Of a stretch of DNA of 64,000 nucleotides, positions 1 through 9,003 are shown in pieces. The DNA is taken from contig JALVFE010000016.1 of NCBI GenBank assembly GCA_027030245.1, positions 248,001 through 312,000 of the forward strand, given 5' to 3'. The notes under the pieces were generated by a model. That model had not been told where the DNA came from, searched no databases, and saw only the letters and a list, made by a program, of their open reading frames with translations. Within the stretch, counting starts at the first letter, position 1. Each line of letters begins with the position of its first letter. The translations under genes and the position numbers were made by a program. This DNA is from Melioribacteraceae bacterium. Its GTDB lineage: Bacteria; Bacteroidota; Ignavibacteria; Ignavibacteriales; Melioribacteraceae.

Positions 1-95
1 GCACTTACAAAACTTATTCCCATACCTGCGGAAACATCGAGTTGCGCAAAATTTATGGTTAAAGGCAACAAAATAATAAGTAATAATTTTTTCAT
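1..95 (-). CDS. N-terminus of a secreted protein, cut by the window edge
   Basis: Only the first 31 codons are in the window. They begin with a typical Sec signal peptide: MKKLLL, then a hydrophobic stretch rich in Ile and Leu, then a probable cleavage near NFAQ. The mature start (LDVSAGMGISFVS) has the alternating Gly/Ser/hydrophobic look of an outer-membrane beta-barrel, but too little is visible to name it. The ATG (93-95) overlaps the TGA of the preceding gene (92-94) as ATGA, so it is probably translationally coupled to the flippase-like gene upstream. Confidence 0.6.
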   Translation of the reverse strand, partial: MKKLLLIILLPLTINFAQLDVSAGMGISFVS

Positions 96-1168
96 TCTTT
101 AATCTCTTTCATTTTAAATGCGCTTAAAAAATTTGTTGTAGGCATACCGTTTCTAATTTGCCTTTTATTAATAATCGTGCTGAGTATAACCGTAACAACA
201 ACAAACATAACAGAATTAACCAAATGCGTTACAATTGCAAATGCACTGCTAATATCATTATCGAAACCAAAGAGAACCGTCAACACGGAAATTGTAATCA
301 AGTGATAAGAGCCGATTGAGCCGGGAGTGGGAATAATTATTCCGAAAGCGCTTATTGACATTACAATCCACGCCATTGCAAAAGTTACTTCTTGGATTTC
401 ATTCATTCTCATCATATAAAATGCAAAATACGATGTTGAAGCATACAGCAACATTATTACAACGCTCAGTATCATTGTTAAAGCGAAATCTTTCGGCGTT
501 TTCAGGGTTGAAAATCCTTCGGTAAGTAAATCGAAAATCCTTGTTAATTTGGCGGCTAGCCCTTTTGAAAATTTACCCACAAGTTTCAGAATAACATCGT
601 AAAATTTATGTTTTAATTTTACTAATAAAATCAGAAAGAAAATTATAGCGAAAATGCCTGCAAAACCGAGAACTATTGTAGTTTTCAACCATTCAAACTC
701 TTCAAGCAAATTTCCCGGATAGATAACAACGCTGATCAAAACGGAAATCCCCAATACCAAAACATCGATAACTCTTTCCACAATGATGGTTCCAATCATG
801 GAAGAGCGGGAAATATCTTCCCATCTTCCTAAAAAAAGCGGGCGGTACAACTCACCAAGCCGGGGAACAACGAGATTCACCGTATACCCTACAAATGTTG
901 CTCCGAGCAGATTAATCAAAGAAGTGTCCGGTTTTACCGAATGAATCAGCACTTTCCAACGGTAAGCCCTAAAAACATGGGATAAAAACCAAATTACAAT
1001 AAAAACAAACAACCAGAAAACCGAGATATGTTTAATTATCTTTAATACTTCGTTGAAATCAGTGTTTCTAAACGCAAAGTAAAGAAGCAAAAACATTAAA
1101 ATAACCGGGAATAAAAATCCGAATATTTTCTTTAGCTTCGATTGTCCTTGACTATCTGAGATCGACAA
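92..1168 (-). CDS. Flippase-like integral membrane protein (UPF0104 / lysylphosphatidylglycerol synthase TM-region family)
   Basis: This 358-residue protein has about eight hydrophobic helices. Features of the UPF0104/LPG-synthase transmembrane family are visible: a first helix after residue 14, a segment with RAYRWKVLI near residue 70, PRLGELYRP near 102 and IIVERVIDVLVLG near 128, and PTPGSIGSYH near 281. Members lie in the inner membrane and are thought to move or modify lipids; the substrate here cannot be told. There is no LPG-synthase catalytic domain, so it is not an aminoacyl-PG synthase. It overlaps the LolA-like gene before it by 17 bases and the next gene by ATGA, suggesting one operon with ftsK. 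Confidence 0.8.
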   Translation of the reverse strand: MSISDSQGQSKLKKIFGFLFPVILMFLLLYFAFRNTDFNEVLKIIKHISVFWLFVFIVIWFLSHVFRAYRWKVLIHSVKPDTSLINLLGATFVGYTVNLVVPRLGELYRPLFLGRWEDISRSSMIGTIIVERVIDVLVLGISVLISVVIYPGNLLEEFEWLKTTIVLGFAGIFAIIFFLILLVKLKHKFYDVILKLVGKFSKGLAAKLTRIFDLLTEGFSTLKTPKDFALTMILSVVIMLLYASTSYFAFYMMRMNEIQEVTFAMAWIVMSISAFGIIIPTPGSIGSYHLITISVLTVLFGFDNDISSAFAIVTHLVNSVMFVVVTVILSTIINKRQIRNGMPTTNFLSAFKMKEIKE

Positions 1169-1748
1169 TTTTCACACCTTTTTTAGGTTCGAAAGTAAAT
1201 TTATTTTTTGGGATATTTTGATTTATCTTGATATTTGTTAAATCCACATTGAATTTATTTCCGGAATAATCCGCTATTTGTATTTTCTTAATCAGTGAAT
1301 CGGGTGTGATGGTAACCTTAGCCCAGTCAAATCCCAAATCATCATCCAACGGGATGAATTTAACTTCATAATTATTGTGTGACTTCCCGGTAATTTCCAT
1401 CTTGCATTTGCCGGGAAAATCAAAAATAAATTTTTCGAATGAAAAAGCATCGGGGTTATCCGACAAATTTGTAATAACAACGCGATTAATTTTCTTATTA
1501 AAATTCCATATTGAATTTCCGTCGCTGACGATTAACATATTTTTAAATTCAATACGGTATTTATTTCCTTTTGCATAATAAAATTTTCCCGCATAATGTT
1601 TCCCATCCAGTTTGGTTTGGGCAATTCCGGCGGAAAAGTTTTCTATGGTATTAAACTTAGCTTGTACATTGTGTATAAGCTCTTGCGCCGATTGAGCCGA
1701 AACAACGTATCCCCACATTAAAAACAAACCGATTAATAATTTATTCAT
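1152..1748 (-). CDS. lolA: LolA-like outer-membrane lipoprotein carrier
   Basis: A 198-residue periplasmic protein with a signal peptide (hydrophobic residues 3-15, cleavage likely after VSA). The body reads as a LolA/LolB beta-sandwich: QELIHNVQAKFNTIENFSAG, then Y(Y)AKGNKYRIEF, then SDGNSIWNFNKKINRVVI, and a C-terminal DLTNIKIN...F.F.PKKG motif near the end. LolA shuttles lipoproteins across the periplasm; distant relatives in this phylum sometimes sit in other operons, so carrier function is inferred from the family. The ATG at 1746-1748 overlaps the ftsK stop as TGATG; an in-frame TTG one codon earlier (1751) is possible but less likely. The neighbouring ftsK-lolA arrangement is common in bacteria. 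Confidence 0.82.
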   Translation of the reverse strand: MNKLLIGLFLMWGYVVSAQSAQELIHNVQAKFNTIENFSAGIAQTKLDGKHYAGKFYYAKGNKYRIEFKNMLIVSDGNSIWNFNKKINRVVITNLSDNPDAFSFEKFIFDFPGKCKMEITGKSHNNYEVKFIPLDDDLGFDWAKVTITPDSLIKKIQIADYSGNKFNVDLTNIKINQNIPKNKFTFEPKKGVKIVDLR

Positions 1749-4255
1749 CAAAGCGACCTCAAAATGGTTTCGAGTTGTTCTTCATTTTCAACAAGTACTT
1801 CACGGGCTTTACTGCCATCGGGAGGTCCTACTATACCGGCTTCTTCCAGTTGATCCATAATTCTGGCTGCTCTCGAGTATCCAAGTTTCAGCCTTCTTTG
1901 TAATAGAGAAACCGAACCTTGTTGGTGCTGAACAATAACACGCGCAGCATCTTCGAACATCGGATCGAACTCCGCCAAAACTTTTTCTTTTGCGGTTTGT
2001 TTTTTCTCAACCAAAGACGGAAGTAAATACCGCTTGGAAAAACCCTTCTGGGTGTAAATAAAATTTGTTACCCTTTCCACTTCGTCTGTGGAAATAAATG
2101 CATTTTGCATTCTTATCGGTTTGGGAAGTCCGCCCGGTAAAAACAGCATATCACCTCTTCCAAGCAATTGCTCTGCACCGTTCATATCCAAAATTGTTCT
2201 GGAATCTATTTTCGTAGCCACTTGATAAGCAATTCTTGCGGGGAAGTTCGCTTTGATAACACCCGTAATAACATTAACCGAAGGTCTTTGAGTAGCAACA
2301 ACCAAATGAATTCCAACCGCCCTGGCAAGTTGTGCAATCCTTGCAATCGGGGCTTCCACTTCTTTTCCGGAAGTCATCATTAAATCTGCCAATTCGTCTA
2401 TCACTACAACGATATACGGCAATTTATAATGTTTCATCGAATCCGTATCAGCGGGTTTTGTTTTTTTATTGCTTACTTTTTTATTATAATCGACTATGTT
2501 TCTTACTCCTGCTTTTGCCAATTTATCGTAACGCTTTTCCATTTCGTATTCTATTGCCTTCAATACCAGCAGTGCATTATGCGGATTGGTAATAATTTCT
2601 TCATCTATATCGGGCGACACCGCAAGGTAATGTTTGTTCAATTTTTTATAAAACGAAAGTTCGATTTTTTTTGGATCAATAATTACAAATTTCAACTCCG
2701 ACGGATGCTTCGCATATATTAAACTTGTAATTATCATATTGATACCGACGCTTTTACCGCTTCCCGTTGCGCCGGCTATTAACAAATGCGGCATCAATGT
2801 TAAATCGGTTATGTAAACATCCCCGATTATCGTTTTGCCCATTGCTATCGGTAATTCGTATTTACTTTTTTCAAGATGGGAAATTACCGAGCGCGCGCTT
2901 ACTATTACGGAATGTTCGTTCGGGATTTCCACACCGATTGCACTTTTACCGGGAATAGGCGCTATAATTCGAATACCTCTTGCGGCAAGCGCCAAAGCAA
3001 TGTCGTGTTCAAGACTTACAATTCTGCTGATTTTAACTCCCGGCGAAGGCACTATTTCGTATTGCGTTACTACGGGTCCGGGCGTTACGGAAATATCTTG
3101 AATTTCTATATCGAACAATGCCAATTTGGCTTTTAGCAGTTCCGCATTCCTCTTAAGTTCATTTTCTTCAACTTCTACAATTTCGTTTTCTCGTTTATCC
3201 AGAAGATCGAGATGCGGCGGAATAAAATTAATTTCTTCTTCCCATTGTTCGGGCAATTTATCTTCATCCAAAACACTGTCATGTGTTTCAACAGATTCTT
3301 TTTCGCTATCTTTTAATATTTGAGCTTGTTCAACGATGGTTTCGGGGTCGACTTGCGATTGCGAGATTGTTTCGACTTCATCTTTTCTTATTATCCGGAT
3401 ATTTGTTTCATCATCAAAATCATCTTCCGGCTCGTCAACTGAGTTGTTCTCTCCGGCGGCAAGTTTTTCCATAAGTTTTTTCTTTGCTTTTTCTTTTCTC
3501 AGTTTTTTGATTTCTTCCAGATTTTCCGATTCTTTCTTAACCGCCGTTTGTTTGGAAATTTTTACTTTTTTCTTTTCATCCGTGCCGAATTTATTCAGTA
3601 AATTTTTAATTCCCGCGTACATTTTTTCAAACGGAATATCGAAAACGAGCAAGACGGTAACCAAAAAAAGAGCAAAAAGAAATACCGAACTTCCAAGGGT
3701 GCCGAGCAACCTTCCGATTATCGTTCCGAAAAACGAGCCCAAATTTCCGGAAAGTTCAGGATAATCGGTTAATATGCCAGGTTGCGGAGTATGCTGCAGC
3801 ATTCCGAAAAAAGTGGCAAATATTAAACCCAAAACAATAAAGAAATTAGAAAGGTATGTGGCAATTTTAAAATCAATCTTTCTGATTATCGAATAACCCC
3901 AAATAAACAGAATCAATGAAAAAACAATTGAAAAATAACCGATCGTCAAATTGATTAGAAAGTGGGAAAGATAAGCGCCCAAAAGCCCGAGCCAATTATG
4001 TGTTGTTTCCACGCGGTGAATAAATTCGGGATTTGAAGAAAATATATTGATAAAATCGGAGAAAAAATTATCGAGATTCGCTTCGTCGTATTTGGAAAAA
4101 GAGAGAATGCTCAAAAAAGAAATTAATGCCAATGCAATTAACAAAACTCCGATAATCTTCTTTTTTTGTTCTTCCGAAACGAAAAGATTTTCCGCTGAAA
4201 CTTTCGATAATCTCTTCGCAGTATCTCTCGTACTATTTTTCTTTTTTTTAGCCAT
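1748..4255 (-). CDS. ftsK: FtsK/SpoIIIE DNA translocase
   Basis: The 835-residue protein has the full FtsK plan. The N-terminus is basic with four transmembrane helices (about residues 30-210). A short charged linker (about 215-340) follows, shorter than in E. coli. Then come the alpha/beta RecA-like motor with Walker A GATGSGKS near residue 495 and Walker B VVVIDELADLM near 615, and a gamma winged-helix domain at the end (GSVSLLQRRLKLGYSRAARI, near 770-790) that reads KOPS-type sequences. It pumps chromosome termini through the closing septum and activates XerCD recombination. It overlaps comB upstream by eight bases and lolA downstream. Confidence 0.96.
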   Translation of the reverse strand: MAKKKKNSTRDTAKRLSKVSAENLFVSEEQKKKIIGVLLIALALISFLSILSFSKYDEANLDNFFSDFINIFSSNPEFIHRVETTHNWLGLLGAYLSHFLINLTIGYFSIVFSLILFIWGYSIIRKIDFKIATYLSNFFIVLGLIFATFFGMLQHTPQPGILTDYPELSGNLGSFFGTIIGRLLGTLGSSVFLFALFLVTVLLVFDIPFEKMYAGIKNLLNKFGTDEKKKVKISKQTAVKKESENLEEIKKLRKEKAKKKLMEKLAAGENNSVDEPEDDFDDETNIRIIRKDEVETISQSQVDPETIVEQAQILKDSEKESVETHDSVLDEDKLPEQWEEEINFIPPHLDLLDKRENEIVEVEENELKRNAELLKAKLALFDIEIQDISVTPGPVVTQYEIVPSPGVKISRIVSLEHDIALALAARGIRIIAPIPGKSAIGVEIPNEHSVIVSARSVISHLEKSKYELPIAMGKTIIGDVYITDLTLMPHLLIAGATGSGKSVGINMIITSLIYAKHPSELKFVIIDPKKIELSFYKKLNKHYLAVSPDIDEEIITNPHNALLVLKAIEYEMEKRYDKLAKAGVRNIVDYNKKVSNKKTKPADTDSMKHYKLPYIVVVIDELADLMMTSGKEVEAPIARIAQLARAVGIHLVVATQRPSVNVITGVIKANFPARIAYQVATKIDSRTILDMNGAEQLLGRGDMLFLPGGLPKPIRMQNAFISTDEVERVTNFIYTQKGFSKRYLLPSLVEKKQTAKEKVLAEFDPMFEDAARVIVQHQQGSVSLLQRRLKLGYSRAARIMDQLEEAGIVGPPDGSKAREVLVENEEQLETILRSL

Positions 4256-4988
4256 TCGTTTTTATTTTATCTTTACTTTTTATCACGCCGGAATTATACA
4301 CCGGCACAATATGATGAATATCAACCCGGGAAGCAACATCCAAATCCTTCTCAAAGCCGTTGCTCATAAGTAATTTACCGTGCTCCGATTCTTTTAACAT
4401 TTCAAGCAAATTTTCTTTGTATTTATCATAAAGCATGGCACTGCATTTAGAGGCGTCGCTGTACGAAATATTATCCGTATATTGTTCAATTCTATCTATT
4501 AAGCAACCGGCACAGACGGAATCTTCGAGACTGAACATACCGTGGGAGCCGGCACAAACTATTTCCACATCATTGTTGAGTTCAACCAATTCTCTTGCAA
4601 TGGATTCGATATTATTAAAACTGCAAACAAAAAGGTTTTCGGAATATTTGGCGCGCACTATTGCTTTTGTACCGTTTGTTGTAAACAAGACAATCGATTT
4701 GTCTTTCACAATTTCCTCGGAATATTCGAGCGGAGAATTTCCGAGCGGGAACCCTTCAATTTTTTTTGCGTTCCGTTCCCCGCCCAGTAATGTTTTCCCG
4801 CCGAAAGCATTTCCTGAGACTTTCATCGCGAAGCCGATGGTATTAACAGGTATCACTTCTTTCGCTCCGTTTGCAATTGCGGTTACAATTGTTGTTGTAG
4901 CTCTCAAAACATCTACTACTACTGTTGTTTTTCCCGCAAAGTATAAATCTTCTACGCTAACCGGAGAAATTAGAGTATGGATTTTCAT
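4248..4988 (-). CDS. comB: ComB-family 2-phosphosulfolactate phosphatase
   Basis: The 246-residue sequence matches the ComB family: VVVDVLRATTTIVTA around Asp26, the GGERNAKKIEGFPLGNSPLEY block near residues 69-89, TTNGTKAI near 103, and CAGSHGMFSLEDSVCAG near 145-161. The archaeal enzyme removes phosphate from 2-phosphosulfolactate in coenzyme M synthesis. In bacteria the substrate is rarely known, and no other coenzyme M genes are seen here, so a sulfolactate or other phosphatase role is possible. It lies 2 bases after gcvT and overlaps ftsK, so the three are probably co-transcribed. Confidence 0.85.
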   Translation of the reverse strand: MKIHTLISPVSVEDLYFAGKTTVVVDVLRATTTIVTAIANGAKEVIPVNTIGFAMKVSGNAFGGKTLLGGERNAKKIEGFPLGNSPLEYSEEIVKDKSIVLFTTNGTKAIVRAKYSENLFVCSFNNIESIARELVELNNDVEIVCAGSHGMFSLEDSVCAGCLIDRIEQYTDNISYSDASKCSAMLYDKYKENLLEMLKESEHGKLLMSNGFEKDLDVASRVDIHHIVPVYNSGVIKSKDKIKTNG

Positions 4989-4989
4989 T

Positions 4990-6072
4990 TTATTTAGAAA
5001 TAAATGGAAGTTTTACTATTCGGGCTTTGTGAGTTCTCTTCCTTATCGCAATTTCCACTTCTTCGCCTTCGTTCGCATAACCAATTTTAACATATCCTAA
5101 AGCAATAGGTTTTTCCAAAACGGGACTGACCGTTCCACTGGTAACTTTTCCTATTTCTTCACCGTTTTTAAGTATCGGATAGCCGTGCCGTGGAAAAGCT
5201 TTTTCGGTTAAAATCATCGGAACCAATTTTCTTTTTAAGCCCTCTTCTTTTACTTTCAACAATGCATCCCGACCAATAAAATCACCTTTTTTGAGTTTAG
5301 TTATCCAACCTAATCCGGCTTCGAGCGGATTTGTGGTTTCATCGATATCGTTTCCGTATAAACAATATCCCATTTCCAAGCGCAAGGAATCCCTTGCTCC
5401 GAGTCCAGCCGGTTGAATTTCAAATTCTTTCCCCGCTTCAAAAATTGAATTCCAAATACTTTCGGCTTCGGCTTCATCACCTTTGAAATAAATTTCATAT
5501 CCCAACTCACCGGTATAACCTGTCCGGGATATTAAAACATCTTTGCCGTTAATTTTTGTGGTGTAAAAATGATAAAACTCAAGTTCAAGAGGATCAGCGG
5601 TAATTTTTTCCAAAGTTTTTTTTGAGTTTGGACCTTGGACGGCAATTAACGTATATTCATCGCTTTCATTTTTAACCACCGCATCAAATTTATTGTTTTG
5701 AGTTACCCAATTAAAATCTTTTTCAATATTGGAAGCATTTACCACCAACATGTATTTGTTATCGGCAAGTTTATACACAAGCAAATCGTCAACTATGCCG
5801 CCGTTTTCGTAGCACATTGCAGAATACTGTGCTCTGCCGATCGTTAATTTTGCAGCATTGTTAACGGTAACGTATTGCACCAAATCAAGAGCTTCGTTTA
5901 CTTCTATAATAAATTCCCCCATGTGGGAAACATCGAAAACGCCTACAGAATTACGCACCGCTTTGTGTTCGTTGATAATTGAGGAATATTGAACAGGCAT
6001 TAAATATCCCGCAAATTCAATAAGTTTAGCGCCTAATTTTTGATGCACATTATAAAGTTTAGTTTTTTTCAT
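4990..6072 (-). CDS. gcvT: Glycine cleavage system T protein (aminomethyltransferase)
   Basis: A 360-residue cytoplasmic enzyme that passes the methylene group of glycine, carried on lipoyl-GcvH, to tetrahydrofolate. Family landmarks are present: KLIEFAGYLMPVQY at the start, VGVFDVSHMGEF near residue 44, ISRTGYTGELGYEIY near 185, GLGARDSLRLEMGYCLYGND near 223, and the late FPRHGYPI and GTVSP segments. The start at 6072 (MKKTKLYN) is chosen over an in-frame start nine codons earlier because GGAAA lies just upstream of it and it matches the usual family N-terminus. No gcvH or gcvP lies nearby. Confidence 0.95.
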   Translation of the reverse strand: MKKTKLYNVHQKLGAKLIEFAGYLMPVQYSSIINEHKAVRNSVGVFDVSHMGEFIIEVNEALDLVQYVTVNNAAKLTIGRAQYSAMCYENGGIVDDLLVYKLADNKYMLVVNASNIEKDFNWVTQNNKFDAVVKNESDEYTLIAVQGPNSKKTLEKITADPLELEFYHFYTTKINGKDVLISRTGYTGELGYEIYFKGDEAEAESIWNSIFEAGKEFEIQPAGLGARDSLRLEMGYCLYGNDIDETTNPLEAGLGWITKLKKGDFIGRDALLKVKEEGLKRKLVPMILTEKAFPRHGYPILKNGEEIGKVTSGTVSPVLEKPIALGYVKIGYANEGEEVEIAIRKRTHKARIVKLPFISK

Positions 6073-6139
6073 TACGTTTTCCGAGTTAATTCCATACAAA
6101 TTTAATTAAAACCGTTGTATTTTTCCGAATTTTATAAAT

Positions 6140-7705
6140 CTATGTTATTACTTCATTGGTTTTTGTGACTATAAATTCGAACTTTTGCGGACTCATATCT
6201 TCGTCTTCAACCAGTTTTATTCTTATAAAATATTTGAATTGGATTTTAGTCAAAGTGCTAATGGTTCCCTCTTTAAGTTTCCTCCCGAGCGAAGGATGAA
6301 CTTTAAGCGTAAGACTTTTATGTCTGCCTTCGTTTTTATACCGTTTCAACCAATCTTCTATTTCGTGTATCAAGTTTGAGCGTTTTGTTAAAAGTCCGGT
6401 ACCGTTACAATAAGGACACGGTTCGTACATCGATTGAACAATATTATGTCCTATTCTCTGCCGTGTAATCTGCATTAATCCGAAATCGGTCATTGGCAGC
6501 ATTGCAATTTTCGCCCGGTCTTTTTTAAATTCTTTTTTAAGCTCATCGAATATTTTTTTACGGTTTTTTTCATCTTCCAAATCGATAAAATCCACAACTA
6601 TTAATCCGCCGATATCCCGCAACCGGAGTTGTCTTACAATCTCCCTCGAAGCTTCCAAATCTGTTTTCAAAGAGTTTAATTCTTGTTCTTTCTTCGCTGC
6701 GTATCTACCGCTGTTTACGTCTATAACGGTCATTGCCTCGGTATGTTCTATAATTATATAACCTCCGCTTGGCAGGGGAACTCGTCTACCGAGAAGAGTT
6801 TTAATTTGTTCTTCTATTTTAAAAGTATCGAAAATTGGCTGGTTACCTTTGTAATACTCTATTTTATCGAGTAATTCCGGCTGTATAAACGAAATGTAAT
6901 CCCGTATTTCTTTATATAATTTTTTAGAATCGACAAATACTCTTGAAACATCGGGAGTAAATAGATCTCTTATTACGCGAATTGTTGTTGTCAAATCACT
7001 GTACAAAAGCGCGGGCGGCTTTTTGGTTTTTACCGCTTCTTCAATTTTATTCCACGTGTTTAACAAATATTTCAGATCACCCATAAGGGCTTTTTCGTCT
7101 TGCTCTTTGGCAGCTGTGCGGATAATAAGTCCGTATTTATCAGGAATAATACTTTTAGCCAGATTACGTAAGCGTCTTCTTTCTTTATAGTCGGAGATTT
7201 TTTTTGAAATACCGATTTTATTATCGAAAGGTAAAAGGACACAAAAACGGCCGGGGATTGAGATTGAAGAAGATATCCTTACCCCTTTGTTTTTTATCGG
7301 TTCTTTAATTATCTGAACGATAATTTCCTGACCTTTACGAAGTTTAGGAACTTGACGATTTCCGGTGTAACCGCTTCTTTTTTTGTACTTTGATTGTTGA
7401 GTTTCCGGTTCTTCGTCTTCGTCAACACTTACTTCGTCGTCTTCGTCATCATCCAAAACACTCTGAATTTCTTTGAATCTGTCGCCGATATCGGAAAAAT
7501 GCAAAAACGCATCGTGTTTTTGACCGATATCTACAAAAGCGGCACGAATACCCGGCAGGACCCGGGCAATTCTACCCAAGTAGATATTGCCGACCATTCT
7601 CCGTTTTTCCGGATTATCTACGAAAAAATCAACCAAATTACCGTTTTCCGTAATGGCAACCCGGTTTTGAAGCGAAGAAGAGTTTATGATTATTTCTTTA
7701 GACAT
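6140..7705 (-). CDS. rng: Ribonuclease G/E family endoribonuclease
   Basis: This 521-residue protein has an S1-like N-terminal RNA-binding segment (VGNIYLGRIARVLPGIRAAFVDIG), interrupted by an acidic stretch (DDDEDDEVSVDEDEE) typical of this group. The RNase E/G catalytic core follows, with GRYAAKKEQEL, DIGGLIVVDFIDLED (the metal-binding aspartates) and the zinc-link CPYCNGTG near residue 440. It has the short RNase G-like length and lacks the long C-terminal degradosome scaffold of E. coli RNase E. The start at 7705 is supported by AAGAGGG eight bases upstream. It probably matures rRNA and starts mRNA decay. Confidence 0.93.
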   Translation of the reverse strand: MSKEIIINSSSLQNRVAITENGNLVDFFVDNPEKRRMVGNIYLGRIARVLPGIRAAFVDIGQKHDAFLHFSDIGDRFKEIQSVLDDDEDDEVSVDEDEEPETQQSKYKKRSGYTGNRQVPKLRKGQEIIVQIIKEPIKNKGVRISSSISIPGRFCVLLPFDNKIGISKKISDYKERRRLRNLAKSIIPDKYGLIIRTAAKEQDEKALMGDLKYLLNTWNKIEEAVKTKKPPALLYSDLTTTIRVIRDLFTPDVSRVFVDSKKLYKEIRDYISFIQPELLDKIEYYKGNQPIFDTFKIEEQIKTLLGRRVPLPSGGYIIIEHTEAMTVIDVNSGRYAAKKEQELNSLKTDLEASREIVRQLRLRDIGGLIVVDFIDLEDEKNRKKIFDELKKEFKKDRAKIAMLPMTDFGLMQITRQRIGHNIVQSMYEPCPYCNGTGLLTKRSNLIHEIEDWLKRYKNEGRHKSLTLKVHPSLGRKLKEGTISTLTKIQFKYFIRIKLVEDEDMSPQKFEFIVTKTNEVIT

Positions 7706-7856
7706 AGTAAAACCCTCTTGGCGGTACTGCATTTTGAGGGCGAAGAGAATGATTTGAAGAAAATTACAACGAAACGTTCATTAACTCATTGAGCAAAACC
7801 TTAAAAACTGTTCAATGTTAACTGTTGAGCGTATATTCATATTATTTTCTGTAATT

Positions 7857-8942
7857 TTATGCCACGTTGGCATTTAAAAACTTTGTAAATCTTTCATCCT
7901 CTTCTAACCAAAAGAGTACCTTATTTTGAAATTTTTTGAAAAAATAATCCACATCGTCTCCGGTGTGGAGGTTATTTTTTATTAAAACACTATGATTTAT
8001 AACAATTTCTTCCAGTTCAATTCTTGTTTTAGCTTTGAAAATTTTCATTAACAGCTCGGTTATTCCGCCAAACATTCTAAAATACCAAATAATATTTTTT
8101 TTCGCTTTATCGAGGCTGTTAATATTACCGTATTCATCGGCAAGCATTTTAATATGTCTCAAAGCCAAATTTTTAATTTCATCAATATCAGGTTGCGGAG
8201 GTTGAATATTTTTTTCATACAAATTGTTAAAATCTCTGAAAATAAACGGGTTCCCCAATGCACCCCGCGCAACCATCACCGAATCGCACCCGGTTTGTTC
8301 CAACATTCTTACAGCATCGAAAGGCGTAAACACGGAACCGTTTCCGATAACAGGTATCGATACATTTTTTTTAACTTTTTCAATCCATTCCCACGCAGGT
8401 TCAACGTCATATTTATCTTTTCTTGATCTTGCATGAATTGTGACAAAAGCAGCGCCGTTGTCTTCGGCGACTTTTGCATTTTCAACAACGGTAACTTTAT
8501 TCGGGTTCATTCCCAATCTCAACTTAACCGAAACGGGAATACCGTTGCTGCCTTCTACCAGAGCCTTAACCAACCGCCCTAGTTTTTTAGTATCGTTCAA
8601 CAACCAAGCGCCCATTTTGTTAGATATAACTTTATTTACCGGGCAACCGCAATTCAAATCGATTACATCGGGTTTTAATTCCGACAGTTTACGGGCGGCT
8701 TCCCGCAAAATCGCTTCATCGTTTCCTAAAATTTGAATTCCAATCGGTTTTTCCGATTTGTGAAACGTTGCGAACCTAAGCGTATTGAAATTTCCTTTTA
8801 CAATCCCATCGGCGCTTACCATTTGAGTAAAAGTTAAACCGGCACCGAATTCTTTCGCGATTTTCCGGAACGGCGCGTCGGAAATTTCCGCCATTGGTGC
8901 CAGAATTAATTTACTGCCGATATTTAAGTTTCCGATTTTCAT
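7857..8942 (-). CDS. dus: tRNA-dihydrouridine synthase
   Basis: The 361-residue flavoenzyme reduces specific uridines in tRNA to dihydrouridine. The Dus signature is clear: LILAPMAEISDAPFR near residue 15, FTQMVSADG, IQILGNDE, then DVIDLNCGCPVNKV with the catalytic cysteine near residue 100. VKLRLG, FVTIHARSRKDKY and IPVIGNGSV complete the TIM barrel, and a helical C-terminal domain follows. It is closest to the DusB type by layout, but the subfamily is not certain. The ATG at 8940-8942 is preferred over a TTG two codons upstream. It sits just after the pnp terminator, so it needs its own promoter. Confidence 0.92.
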   Translation of the reverse strand: MKIGNLNIGSKLILAPMAEISDAPFRKIAKEFGAGLTFTQMVSADGIVKGNFNTLRFATFHKSEKPIGIQILGNDEAILREAARKLSELKPDVIDLNCGCPVNKVISNKMGAWLLNDTKKLGRLVKALVEGSNGIPVSVKLRLGMNPNKVTVVENAKVAEDNGAAFVTIHARSRKDKYDVEPAWEWIEKVKKNVSIPVIGNGSVFTPFDAVRMLEQTGCDSVMVARGALGNPFIFRDFNNLYEKNIQPPQPDIDEIKNLALRHIKMLADEYGNINSLDKAKKNIIWYFRMFGGITELLMKIFKAKTRIELEEIVINHSVLIKNNLHTGDDVDYFFKKFQNKVLFWLEEDERFTKFLNANVA

Positions 8943-8949
8943 TATCAAT

Positions 8950-8996
8950 AAAAAAGGAACAACCCTGCGTTGTAAATTTTAACGCAGAATTGTTCC
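8950..8996 (-). terminator. Rho-independent terminator of the rimP-pnp operon
   Basis: Immediately after the pnp stop codon, a 16-base stem with few mismatches (8981-8996 paired with 8956-8971, arms GGAACAA..CTGCGTT) is followed on the minus strand by TTTTTTATT. This is a textbook intrinsic terminator and separates pnp from dus. Confidence 0.92.
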
Positions 8997-9003
8997 TAAT
9001 AAA